Source of the DNA: Novosphingobium mangrovisedimenti | GTDB lineage: Bacteria > Pseudomonadota > Alphaproteobacteria > Sphingomonadales > Sphingomonadaceae | Length of the DNA: 64,000 nt | Reading direction: 5' to 3' | NCBI RefSeq assembly: GCF_025153475.1 | Contig: NZ_JANZXA010000004.1 | Span: 242,520-306,519, forward strand | Shown: piece after piece, positions 40,914 to 48,680 of the stretch | Layout of the letters: every line of letters begins with the position of its first letter | Numbering within the stretch: position 1 is the first letter of the stretch | Notes under the pieces: model-generated | What the model saw: the letters and a program-made list of their open reading frames with translations, nothing else | Databases searched by the model: none | What the model was told of the DNA's origin: nothing | Made by a program: the position numbers and the translations under genes

Positions 40914-42061
40914 GTCTCGACGAGCGAGGATGGAACGATTTCGCCCAGCAAGGCGTCGAGTAGCGGCATCCCCGCTTCGGTCACGCCGAGGTGCGGGCCG
41001 CGCTGCCACATGAGGCCCTGGCCTTCGTAGAACGCGGCCTTGCGGACATCGTGTAATTCCGCGGGATCGAGACCGAAGCGCGAGGCCATGAGATCGAGGT
41101 CCACACCTTCGCGCAGGCGCAGACCCATCAGCATCGCCTCGCTGGCCTGTTCCCTGATGCCGAGAGGGCGTGTCTCGCTGATGCCGGCTCCCGCGCGATC
41201 GAGCGCGTCGAGCCAGTTTTCCGGCTTGCGGTGGCGCACTGTCGCCGCGCCCCCGCGCCGTCCATGCGCGCCAGGGCCGATCCCGCAATAGTCCTGATAG
41301 CGCCAGTAGGTGAGGTTATGGCGGCTTTCTTCACCCGGCCGGGCATGATTGCTCACCTCGTATGCGGGAAGCCCGCCGGCGGCAGTCAATTCGCGGGTCA
41401 GCGCGAACAGGTCCGCGCAGGCATCGTCGCTGAGCGGTTCGAATTCGTGCTTGCGCACCATGGTCTCGAAGCGCGTGCCGGGCTCGATGGTCAGTTGGTA
41501 GAGCGAGAGGTGCCCGGTCCCGAACGACAGCGCGCGGGAGAGTTCCGCCTGCCACTGTTCCAGCGTCTGGTCGGGGCGGGCATAGATCAGGTCGAACGAG
41601 ACGCGCGCGAAATGGCGCTGCGCCACGTCGAGCGCGGCAAGACCTTCACCGGCATCGTGCAACCGGCCGAGGAAGCGCAGAGTCTCGTCGTCGAGCGCCT
41701 GCAGGCCGAGCGAGACGCGGTTGACGCCGGCACCGGCCAGCGCTGCGTAGTTGGCCGCTTCGACCGAAGACGGGTTGCCCTCCAGCGTGATCTCGATGTC
41801 GGGCGTGAAGCCCCAGAGCTTTTCCGCCTCGTTCAGCAATCGCGCCACGAGGGCGGGGGGCATCAGCGAGGGGGTGCCGCCGCCGAAAAATATGCTTTCA
41901 AGCGGCTCGTCGTTCACCGCGTAGCGTTCGTGGCGCATCTCGGTGAGCAGGGCCTGTTCCCAGCGCGAATGGTCCACCCGGTCGCGGACATGGCTGTTGA
42001 AGTCGCAGTAGGGACACTTCGCGAGACAGAATGGCCAGTGAATGTAGAGCGCGCGCGCCAT
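40910..42061 (-). CDS. hemW: Radical SAM heme chaperone HemW
   Basis: The 383-residue protein has the radical-SAM motif with cysteines in PFCLAKCPYCDFNSHV, then FFGGGTPSLMPP, EITLEGNPSSVEAANY, GVNRVSLGLQALDD and the C-terminal WRYQDYCGIGPGAHGRRG typical of HemW rather than HemN. HemW delivers heme to respiratory proteins. It overlaps xerC by 4 bp and lies 9 bp after rdgB. Confidence 0.92.
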   Translation of the reverse strand: MARALYIHWPFCLAKCPYCDFNSHVRDRVDHSRWEQALLTEMRHERYAVNDEPLESIFFGGGTPSLMPPALVARLLNEAEKLWGFTPDIEITLEGNPSSVEAANYAALAGAGVNRVSLGLQALDDETLRFLGRLHDAGEGLAALDVAQRHFARVSFDLIYARPDQTLEQWQAELSRALSFGTGHLSLYQLTIEPGTRFETMVRKHEFEPLSDDACADLFALTRELTAAGGLPAYEVSNHARPGEESRHNLTYWRYQDYCGIGPGAHGRRGGAATVRHRKPENWLDALDRAGAGISETRPLGIREQASEAMLMGLRLREGVDLDLMASRFGLDPAELHDVRKAAFYEGQGLMWQRGPHLGVTEAGMPLLDALLGEIVPSSLVET

Positions 42062-42070
42062 TGCGCGATA

Positions 42071-42700
42071 CTAGCTGCCGAACTGCTCCGCGACCAGCTT
42101 GGCGAAGGCATCGGCGCGGTGGCTGATCTTGTGTTTCTCTTCGGGGTCGAGCTGGGCGAAGGTCATGTCGCGGCCTTCGGGCACGAAGACGGGATCGTAT
42201 CCGAAGCCCATCGTCCCGCGCGGCGGCCAGGAAAACGTGCCGTTGACGCGGCCTTCGTAGACGACCTCGTCGCCCTCGGGCCAGGCTATGGCCAGTGTGC
42301 AGGAGAACCAGCAGGAACGGTCGACATCGTCGCCCTGTTCGCACAGCAGGCCTTCGACCTTGCCCATGGCCATGTACCAGTCGCGGCCCGGATCGCCTTC
42401 GAACCATTGCCGCTCGGCCCAGTCCGCAGTGTAGACGCCGGGGCGTCCGCCGAGCGCGGTTACGGAAAGGCCGCTGTCGTCAGCCAGAGCGGGAAGCTGG
42501 GAGGCCTTGGCCGCAGCATGGGCCTTGATCAGCGCGTTTTCGGCAAAGGTCGTGCCGGTTTCTTCCGGTTCGGGCAGCCCAAGCTGGCCGGCGGACAGGC
42601 ATTCGATTCCGAAGGGCGCAAGCAGGGCGGAGATTTCCCTGAGCTTGCCTGCATTGTGCGTGGCGATGACGAGGCGTTTGCTGTCGAATTTGCGGGCCAT
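42071..42700 (-). CDS. rdgB: Non-canonical purine NTP pyrophosphatase RdgB/HAM1
   Basis: The 209-residue protein has [18 protein letters not shown] (substrate pocket), [38 protein letters not shown] and [20 protein letters not shown]. It hydrolyses dITP and XTP to keep them out of DNA. It heads the rdgB-hemW-xerC operon. In relatives rph usually precedes it; here only 28 bp separate its start from the stop of a recombinase, so an island has been inserted right upstream. Confidence 0.95.
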   Translation of the reverse strand: MARKFDSKRLVIATHNAGKLREISALLAPFGIECLSAGQLGLPEPEETGTTFAENALIKAHAAAKASQLPALADDSGLSVTALGGRPGVYTADWAERQWFEGDPGRDWYMAMGKVEGLLCEQGDDVDRSCWFSCTLAIAWPEGDEVVYEGRVNGTFSWPPRGTMGFGYDPVFVPEGRDMTFAQLDPEEKHKISHRADAFAKLVAEQFGS

Positions 42701-42728
42701 CTCATACTCCTGCGCGCCACCCCGATCG

Positions 42729-44369
42729 TCATCCCCGCGAACCCGAGGCCACCTTTGTTATAACTCGGCCAGCCTCGGGTTGCGAAGTGCCATTCACAAA
42801 GTCGAGAATGCCCATCAGCTCGCCGTGAAGCGTGGCATGGACCTGTCCGCGCTTCTCGCCGGGATGAAGGATAATCCTGCCGATGAGCGAACGGATGTCA
42901 CTTGAAGCATCGAGACGCGTGTCGGGATCGTCGAGCGTCTCGACCAAGCGCGCGACTTTGCGCCGGTAGATTTCGGCAATGCCGGGATGGACATCGGGAA
43001 TGTCGCGGGGCGTCTCCGCCATGCGCGCGGTGATGTCGGCCTTCTCGCGCTCCAGTTCGGCCATGCGGGCTTTCATGGACGGCTGGTAGAACCCGTCCTC
43101 GATCGCAGTGAGAATTCCGGCGATGGCTTTCTTAACCCGCGCAAGCGCCTGCCGGTCCGCTTCGGCCTCAATGCGCCGTTCGCGGTTCTCCCGGTTGATG
43201 TGTGCGGCATAAGCCGCAACCGCCGCCTCGACCTTGTCTGCCGAGACCAGCTTCTCCGCGATGCCTGCAAGCGCCCGGCGCTCAAGCTCCGCGCGCCTGA
43301 TGGTCCGGCTGTTGGTGCAGGTGTGGCTGCGGTAGCGGTTGACGCAGCCGTAACGATCGCCAACGACGATGGCATACGTCCCGCCGCAAACCCCGCATTC
43401 GAGCAGGCCGGAAAGAAGATAAGCAGGCCTGCGCAGCGCATGGGCGTGCATGGCTCTGGCCTGAGCTGCCTGCCGGACCGATGCGTAGCGCTCGGCAAGC
43501 GCTTTTTGCTGATGCTTGGCCGCCTGCCAGAGATCGTCACTGACGATCCGTAAGGCGGGTACTTCGGCCCTGATCCATTCGGATTCGGGATTGAGCCGGG
43601 TGACCCGCCTTCCGGTACCCGGATCCTTGACGTAGCGCTTGTGGTTCCAGACCAGCACGCCAACGTAGAGTTCGTTGTTGATGATACCGGCGCCGCGCCG
43701 CTCATCGCCCCGGATCGCCGTGTCGAGCCAGGGACGGCCCGAGGGGCCGGGAATGCTCTCCGCATTGAGATCACGCGCAATTGCGAGCGGGCTCTTGCCG
43801 GAGGCGAACTCGCGGAAGATGCGCTGGACGATGAGTGCTTCTGCCGGGTCAATAGAACGCTCACCGCGCACCAGTTCGCCTTCACTGGTGAGGCGCCGCA
43901 CCGCACGGTAGCCATATCCGACCGGCCCGGCGGAAAAGCCCTTCTCGACGCGCCCGCGCAGGCCCCTGTGGGTTTTCTTCGACAGGTCCTTGAGGAACAG
44001 CGCGTTCATCGTGCCCTTGAGGCCCACGTGCAGTTCGCTGATTTCTCCTTCGGCCAGGGTGACCATGGGAATCCCCGAGAACTGGAGATGCTTGAAGAGT
44101 GTCGCGACATCAGCCTGATCGCGAGAGACACGGTCAAGCGCCTCAGTCAGCACCAGATCAAACTGGCCCGTCCGCGCATCCTGGATGAGTGCCTGGATAC
44201 CGGGACGCAGGATCAGGCTGGCACCGGAGATCGCTGCATCCTCGTACGTGTCCACGACCTGCCAGCCTTCACGCTCGGCCCGTTCATGGCAGATACGCAG
44301 TTGATCGGCAATCGAGGCCGCGTTCTGCTGGTCCGAGGAATAGCGGGCATAGAGCGCGACACGGGTCAT
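42729..44369 (-). CDS. Large serine recombinase
   Basis: The 546-residue protein starts with the serine-recombinase catalytic domain: [20 protein letters not shown] (nucleophile probably Ser11) and [20 protein letters not shown]. The recombinase domain follows ([39 protein letters not shown]) and the zinc-ribbon ([18 protein letters not shown]...[16 protein letters not shown]), then a coiled coil. Large serine recombinases integrate and excise phages and islands. ATG 44369 overlaps the toxin stop by 4 bp. The C-terminal codons contain a 42-bp dyad that may be an attachment site. Confidence 0.93.
   Translation of the reverse strand: MTRVALYARYSSDQQNAASIADQLRICHERAEREGWQVVDTYEDAAISGASLILRPGIQALIQDARTGQFDLVLTEALDRVSRDQADVATLFKHLQFSGIPMVTLAEGEISELHVGLKGTMNALFLKDLSKKTHRGLRGRVEKGFSAGPVGYGYRAVRRLTSEGELVRGERSIDPAEALIVQRIFREFASGKSPLAIARDLNAESIPGPSGRPWLDTAIRGDERRGAGIINNELYVGVLVWNHKRYVKDPGTGRRVTRLNPESEWIRAEVPALRIVSDDLWQAAKHQQKALAERYASVRQAAQARAMHAHALRRPAYLLSGLLECGVCGGTYAIVVGDRYGCVNRYRSHTCTNSRTIRRAELERRALAGIAEKLVSADKVEAAVAAYAAHINRENRERRIEAEADRQALARVKKAIAGILTAIEDGFYQPSMKARMAELEREKADITARMAETPRDIPDVHPGIAEIYRRKVARLVETLDDPDTRLDASSDIRSLIGRIILHPGEKRGQVHATLHGELMGILDFVNGTSQPEAGRVITKVASGSRG
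42740..42781. other. 42-bp near-palindrome at recombinase 3' end (candidate att site)
   Basis: Arms AACCCGAGGC and GCCTCGGGTT (10 of 10 pairing) flank a centre GTTATAAC (perfect), with the axis between 42760 and 42761; 15 of 21 positions are symmetric. Serine-recombinase att sites are about 40-50 bp imperfect dyads, often next to the recombinase gene. It lies inside the last recombinase codons and no T-run follows, so it is not a good terminator. Confidence 0.45.
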
Positions 44370-44800
44370 GATTGCTTCCCTTCGGTCCAGGGATTGAAAA
44401 GACGAACACCGGCCGCCTCGAAGTCGGAAACATTGCGCGTGACCAGCGTCAACTGATGCTGGAGCGCGTGCGCGGCAAGGAAGGCATCCATCGCACCTAT
44501 GGGCCGTCCTGCGGATTGCGTCCGGGCCACCACCCGGCCCCATTGATCGGCAGTGCCGGGATCGACCAGCAACAAACGCTCCTCGAAGCGGGGAGCCAGT
44601 TGCTCTGTCAGCCAGACGTCGAGCGCGGCCTTTCGGCCGCCGTCATCGAGCCGTTCGATCCCATGCCGCAACTCGGCCAGCGATACGACACTGAGGAACA
44701 GTTGCTCCTCGTCCATCGAGGCAAGCCAGTCCATCACTCCCGGATCGGGGCGTGGCCGGGCGCCTTCGGAGATGACATTGGTGTCGAGGAGGAAGCTCAC
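44366..44800 (-). CDS. VapC/FitB-type PIN-domain toxin
   Basis: The 144-residue protein has PIN-domain acidic residues in SFLLDTNVISEGARPRP, SLAELRHGIERL, IGAMDAFLAAHAL and TRNVSDFEAAGV. PIN toxins are Mg-dependent RNases that inhibit translation. Its start overlaps the antitoxin stop by 4 bp and its stop overlaps the recombinase start by 4 bp. All three genes therefore look like one translationally coupled operon. Confidence 0.9.
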   Translation of the reverse strand: MSFLLDTNVISEGARPRPDPGVMDWLASMDEEQLFLSVVSLAELRHGIERLDDGGRKAALDVWLTEQLAPRFEERLLLVDPGTADQWGRVVARTQSAGRPIGAMDAFLAAHALQHQLTLVTRNVSDFEAAGVRLFNPWTEGKQS

Positions 44801-45066
44801 AGATCGACCTCGCGAATCCCGCCTTCGAGCCGATCGATTTCCAGGCCGGAACCGCGAAGGGGCGAGGTCCGCAGGAAGTCGGCAAAGCTACCCCGATGTT
44901 CGCGGCGCTTGATGCGTTCCCACAGGGCGGCATCGACCATGACGACGGCACTTTTGCCGTGGCGGGTAATCTCCTGCGGTTCGCGCCGCGCCCTCTCGAT
45001 GACCTCGCTCAGCCGCGCCTTTGCTTCCGCCACGGTCCAGACATCGGAGTGCGTTTCAACGTTCAT
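44797..45066 (-). CDS. Phd/YefM-type antitoxin
   Basis: The 89-residue protein begins WTVAEAKARLSEVIERARREP, then EITRHGKSAVVMVDAALWERI, the standard Phd/YefM DNA-binding N-terminal domain. The C-terminal tail (about 60-89) would fold onto the PIN toxin. It probably represses its own promoter through the operator at 45081-45096. First gene of the antitoxin-toxin-recombinase operon. Confidence 0.9.
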   Translation of the reverse strand: MNVETHSDVWTVAEAKARLSEVIERARREPQEITRHGKSAVVMVDAALWERIKRREHRGSFADFLRTSPLRGSGLEIDRLEGGIREVDL

Positions 45067-45080
45067 AACCAGACCTCCAA

Positions 45081-45119
45081 CAATATGGTCATACTGGTTA
45101 TTTATTTAGCGCTCGTCAA
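45081..45119 (-). promoter_or_regulatory. Promoter and operator of the toxin-antitoxin-recombinase operon
   Basis: Read on the minus strand, TTGACG (45119-45114) and CAGTAT (45096-45091) are spaced by 17 bp. The -10 lies in an imperfect 7-bp inverted repeat CAATATG-GT-CATACTG (45081-45096), a good operator for Phd-type autorepression. GGAGG follows before the antitoxin ATG. Confidence 0.6.
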
Positions 45120-45319
45120 GAGTCCGCAGGCGGCAACTGCCTGCCCAGGTCATTGTCATTCGCCTCCCGGCGCTTGCGGATATGCTCGCGCGCGATGTGC
45201 CTGCCGATGGCCTCGGCAATGCGGGTCAGTGCGGCATCGGCTTCAGTTGGGCTGACATGACCTGCATTGTCGTTGGCAGCGACGCGCGAACGATCGGGCC
45301 GGTCTTCATCCTTGGCCAT
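45116..45319 (-). CDS. Small hypothetical protein of the island
   Basis: A 67-residue hydrophilic protein (MAKDEDRPDRSRVAANDN...) with a charged helix near the C-terminus (IGRHIAREHIRKRREANDND). ATG 45319 is preferred to 45349 because AAAGGG is correctly spaced before it. It overlaps the 3' end of the AlpA gene by 14 bp. No family recognised; small proteins like this often accompany AlpA in sphingomonad islands. Confidence 0.55.
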   Translation of the reverse strand: MAKDEDRPDRSRVAANDNAGHVSPTEADAALTRIAEAIGRHIAREHIRKRREANDNDLGRQLPPADS

Positions 45320-45545
45320 GACCAGCCCTTTTGTCCGGGCCGCGATCATCGTGATCTACCCGCCAGGCTGCCGGGTCGGCAATCCAGCGGTTGATGGCGG
45401 ACTCATGCCAACCCGCACCATGGACGCTGATCTTCACCTGCCGGGGAAAGGTGCCTTCGGCAATTTTACGGTAGAGGGTGGTACGGGACAGGCCGGTGCG
45501 GGAGAGCACGGTCTTGAGGCGGATGATCTTTTCAACGTTGGACAT
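45306..45545 (-). CDS. AlpA-family transcriptional regulator / excisionase-like protein
   Basis: The 79-residue protein matches AlpA: IIRLKTVLSRTGLSRTTLYRK (winged HTH), IAEGTFPRQVKISVHGAGWHESAINRWI. AlpA-like proteins regulate or assist excision of integrated elements, so it may be the directionality partner of the recombinase about 1 kb downstream. The 10-bp iteron block lies about 100 bp upstream of its start and is a candidate binding site. Confidence 0.88.
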   Translation of the reverse strand: MSNVEKIIRLKTVLSRTGLSRTTLYRKIAEGTFPRQVKISVHGAGWHESAINRWIADPAAWRVDHDDRGPDKRAGHGQG

Positions 45546-45640
45546 GGGGATGCAATTCCCTTCCCTGTCGGCAGGTTGGCTCCCCTGAGGGCATCATCGG
45601 CAGCAGTGACGCGCAGCACAAGAGTGCCGGAATTAGGGCC

Positions 45641-45700
45641 GGTGCGCTCAGGCGAACTCAGTCGTTCTCAGACGTTCCCTGGCGTGCGCAGGCGTACACT
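45641..45700. repeat. Six 10-bp phased iterons
   Basis: Six consecutive 10-base units share the pattern GGCGTNCNCA/T: GGTGCGCTCA, GGCGAACTCA, GTCGTTCTCA, GACGTTCCCT, GGCGTGCGCA, GGCGTACACT. The period is close to one helical turn, as expected of sites for a cooperatively binding protein. They sit in the 446-bp gene-free gap 45546-45991 between AlpA and the nucleotidyltransferase-HEPN gene. Apart from a small hairpin (GGCACT-GA-AGTGCC, 45923-45936), nothing else convincing was seen there. Confidence 0.55.
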
Positions 45701-45991
45701 GGCGGAGCGGCAGATTTTTTCCCATGGCGTCCCGCCGCAGGCGGACTGGCACTGGTTGGACTGCCCTGCGTCCTTCCCGAACGGATGGGGAAGTGATTCG
45801 CAGAGATGGCTTTCCGTCCGTGGCTTCGACGCGCGAAGTTGAAACATGGCAAACTTTCCTTTCGTTTGCCTGCCCGCCGGATGGCATGTTGCACATCGGT
45901 CGTGCCTGCGAACAAGAGGAGAGGCACTGAAGTGCCGATACCGGCACGACAGTGCTGGTCGTGGGCGGCATGTGCGCAAAAGGACGCAACG

Positions 45992-46969
45992 ATGCAGCGC
46001 AAGTATTTGACCTTGCCAAAGTCCGCGCAATTCCCGAAGATTCTCATGGATATGCGCACTGACCTCGATCACCTTCCTCCGGCCAAGCAGCGCGAGCTTG
46101 AGCGCATCGTCGAGGTTATCTTCGACGAATTCCGCGCTGCGACCGAGAATGCCACCGGCAGCCGCAAGGGTGCCCGCATTCTCAAGATCGTGCTCTTCGG
46201 CAGCTACGCGCGCGGCGATTGGGTCGATGCGCCGCTATCGGCAAACCAGTACAAGTCCGACTACGACATCCTGGTCATCGTCAGCCAGAAGGAGATGACC
46301 GACCGCGCGACTTACTGGACCAAGTGCGAGGAACGGTTGATCCGGGCCTACACGATCGAGAAGACCCTGCGCACGCCAGTCAACTTCATCGTGCATTCGC
46401 TGCATGAGGTGAACGACGGCCTCGCCCATGGCCGCCTGTTCTTCATGGAGATCAAGAAGGACGGGATCGCCCTCTACGAGGCCGACGACACCGAACTGCA
46501 TACACCCAAGCCCAAGACGCCGCAGCAGGCGTTGCAGGCGGCCAGGGAGTATTTTGACGATGGGTTTCCATCGGCGATGAAACGGTTCGAAATTGCAAAG
46601 TTCGACATCGAGCGCGGCTATCTTAAGGACGCCGCGTTCGACATGCACCAGACTGCCGAGCGTCTATACAGTTGCCTCCTGCTCACGCTGACCTTTTACG
46701 CGCCTTACAACCACAATATCGCCTTTCTGCGCTCGCTTGCTGAGGGGCTTGACCGGCGCATGTACAGCATCTGGCCTGAAGAGACTCGAAGCGAGCGGGC
46801 GATGTTCCAGAAACTCAAGGAAGCTTACACCAAAGCGCGTTACTCGAAGCACTACAAGATTACCGAAGAGGATTTGAACTGGCTTAGCGAACGCGTCGAG
46901 GAACTTGGGCGCGTGGTGCATGAAGTCTGCACCGACAAGATCGCTGAATTGGAAATGGCAGCAGCCTAA
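45992..46969 (+). CDS. Nucleotidyltransferase-HEPN fusion protein next to the CRISPR array
   Basis: The 325-residue protein has a minimal nucleotidyltransferase domain: VLFGSYARGDWVD (Gly70-Ser71) followed, after a longer loop than usual, by SDYDILVIV (Asp90 and Asp92). A C-terminal helical HEPN domain (about 185-315) starts EYFDDGFPSAMKRFEIAKFD and contains MHQTAERLYSCLLLTLTF and KARYSKHYKI. A clear Rx4-6H RNase motif was not found. In related MntA/HepT pairs the nucleotidyltransferase AMPylates and silences the HEPN toxin; here both are in one chain. ATG 45992 follows AAAGGA. The gene ends 31 bp before the first CRISPR repeat on the same strand as crRNA. Confidence 0.85.
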   Translation: MQRKYLTLPKSAQFPKILMDMRTDLDHLPPAKQRELERIVEVIFDEFRAATENATGSRKGARILKIVLFGSYARGDWVDAPLSANQYKSDYDILVIVSQKEMTDRATYWTKCEERLIRAYTIEKTLRTPVNFIVHSLHEVNDGLAHGRLFFMEIKKDGIALYEADDTELHTPKPKTPQQALQAAREYFDDGFPSAMKRFEIAKFDIERGYLKDAAFDMHQTAERLYSCLLLTLTFYAPYNHNIAFLRSLAEGLDRRMYSIWPEETRSERAMFQKLKEAYTKARYSKHYKITEEDLNWLSERVEELGRVVHEVCTDKIAELEMAAA

Positions 46970-47000
46970 TTCGCAGCAACCATGGCGACCTCGCTCTGAC

Positions 47001-48290
47001 GCCGTGGTTTCCCTACCGATTTGCCCATGGTAGGACGAGGACGAACACCGCCGTGCCCAGGTAGAGGCCGTGGTTTCCCTACCGATTTGCCCATGGTAGG
47101 ACGAGAATGAAGAACCGGAAGCTTTCAGGTTGGCCGTGGTTTCCCTACCGATTTGCCCATGGTAGGACGGCATCAATCGCACAGGCGCGTTCAAGATGGC
47201 CGTGGTTTCCCTACCGATTTGCCCATGGTAGGACGGACCAGACGGCATGTCGCGGCAGGCACACGCCGTGGTTTCCCTACCGATTTGCCCATGGTAGGAC
47301 GCCGATCGTCACGAGATGCTGAGCGCAGCCGCCGTGGTTTCCCTACCGATTTGCCCATGGTAGGACGTCGGAAGGGTCGCCCTGCAGTGCTAGCGGGCCG
47401 TGGTTTCCCTACCGATTTGCCCATGGTAGGACGACTAGAACGGCTACGGTAGCAAGACCGATGCCGTGGTTTCCCTACCGATTTGCCCATGGTAGGACCT
47501 GAGCCGTTGGCTTGCCTGCCAGCGCTGCGCCGTGGTTTCCCTACCGATTTGCCCATGGTAGGACTTCCTCCGATCCGCTGCCCGTGACGATCAGGCCGTG
47601 GTTTCCCTACCGATTTGCCCATGGTAGGACATGGCATACAGCCGACACGCGTCATCCCCTGCCGTGGTTTCCCTACCGATTTGCCCATGGTAGGACTAAC
47701 GATTTAACGCTACCGGCTACACCGATGCCGTGGTTTCCCTACCGATTTGCCCATGGTAGGACAAAAGATCTGGACAATAGCGGTATCGGGAGGCCGTGGT
47801 TTCCCTACCGATTTGCCCATGGTAGGACCCGATGCGTTCGGCCTCGCGCGTCTCTGCCGCCGTGGTTTCCCTACCGATTTGCCCATGGTAGGACTACCAC
47901 GATCAGCCGGTTTTCCGCCTGCGGGCCGTGGTTTCCCTACCGATTTGCCCATGGTAGGACACAATCCCTATCCGGTCGCGGCGGCGCGGAGCCGTGGTTT
48001 CCCTACCGATTTGCCCATGGTAGGACCTGGTTGAGGTGCCTTCGTTGTCGCTCGTGGCCGTGGTTTCCCTACCGATTTGCCCATGGTAGGACGTCTCGCA
48101 CTGACGCACCAGATCATCCGACGCCGTGGTTTCCCTACCGATTTGCCCATGGTAGGACTGAAGCGATTCTTGAACTCGTCCAAGCCCAGCCGTGGTTTCC
48201 CTACCGATTTGCCCATGGTAGGACTTGGCCTCACCGGCTACGACACCGTGCCGTGCCGTGGTTTCCCTACCGATTTGCCCATGGTAGGAC
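47001..48290 (+). CRISPR. Type II-C CRISPR array, 20 repeats and 19 spacers
   Basis: Repeats of exactly 36 bp recur every 66 bp from 47001 to 48255 (start of last copy), with 30-bp spacers. Each repeat begins GCCGTGGTTT and ends GGTAGGAC; all copies read by eye are identical, including the last. The crRNA strand is inferred as plus, because the tracrRNA anti-repeat (52768-52791) pairs with this strand and the repeat aligns with neisserial II-C repeats in this sense. The array runs towards cas2 and is convergent with cas9-cas1-cas2. No AT-rich leader is visible at either end. Confidence 0.98.
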
Positions 48291-48313
48291 TGCTTTGCGG
48301 TAACAGATTGGAA

Positions 48314-48357
48314 CTGTTGTGATTTTCGCGGCTTAAACACCGCCGAAATCACAACAG
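48314..48357. terminator. Long hairpin between the array and cas2 (candidate two-way terminator)
   Basis: CTGTTGTGATTT (48314-48325) pairs perfectly with AAATCACAACAG (48346-48357), extended by a G-U pair, one mismatch and four more pairs around an 8-base loop. It lies between two convergent transcripts, 24 bp after the last repeat, and covers the cas2 stop. There is no strong T-run, so termination is an inference. Confidence 0.5.
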
Positions 48358-48678
48358 AACCATCTGGGATGGTCCAATTTTCTCAATTTTTGGCGCTGTT
48401 CCCAGCATCAATTCCATCCTGCCATATTGCTTGTCAGTAACCTGGAGCGTCCTCACGCTACCCTCTTTGGGCAAGCTGGAACGCACCCGGCGAATATGCT
48501 TGTCCACAGCATCTTGCCCTCGGCAGACCCGCGCGTAAACTGAAAGTTGCAGCATGATATAGCCATCCTTTTTGAGGAATTGGCGAAATCGGCTTGCCCT
48601 GCCGCGTTGCGGTTTGGTTTTTACTGGCAGGTCGAAGAAAACCATCAGCCACATGAAGCGAACCTCTTCGGCTTCCAT
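48349..48678 (-). CDS. cas2: CRISPR-associated endoribonuclease Cas2
   Basis: The 109-residue protein has a ferredoxin-like Cas2 core. WLMVFFDLPVKTKPQRGRA holds the conserved Asp16, followed by FRQFLKKDGYIMLQLSVYARVC. The length and C-terminal IEKIGPSQMVLL fit type II Cas2. With Cas1 it forms the spacer integrase. It starts 2 bp after cas1 ends and is the last gene of the cas operon. An internal Met at residue 9 is an alternative start. Confidence 0.94.
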   Translation of the reverse strand: MEAEEVRFMWLMVFFDLPVKTKPQRGRASRFRQFLKKDGYIMLQLSVYARVCRGQDAVDKHIRRVRSSLPKEGSVRTLQVTDKQYGRMELMLGTAPKIEKIGPSQMVLL

Positions 48679-48680
48679 GT

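Noticed and set aside
42701..42728. tRNA gene as the island integration site
   Set aside because: No tRNA-like sequence was seen at the left edge; the island abuts rdgB.
45648..46072. Three overlapping minus-strand frames upstream of the nucleotidyltransferase-HEPN gene
   Set aside because: They overlap one another in different frames, have unlikely compositions and run antisense into a recognised gene.
46170..46969. HEPN domain as an active Rx4-6H RNase
   Set aside because: Only RYSKHY (three residues between R and H) and GRVVH (two) were found, so the nuclease motif is not supported.
47661..48254. Two spacers sharing ACCGGCTAC (in the 11th and 19th spacers)
   Set aside because: A 9-base match between GC-rich spacers is expected by chance and is not evidence for a common target.
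47107..48303. Long open frames through the CRISPR array encoding 22-residue repeats (PWFPYRFAHGRT)
   Set aside because: The 66-bp period is a multiple of three and the repeat has no stops in several frames, so the frames stay open by structure. Both strands show the effect, and variable spacers give random residues.
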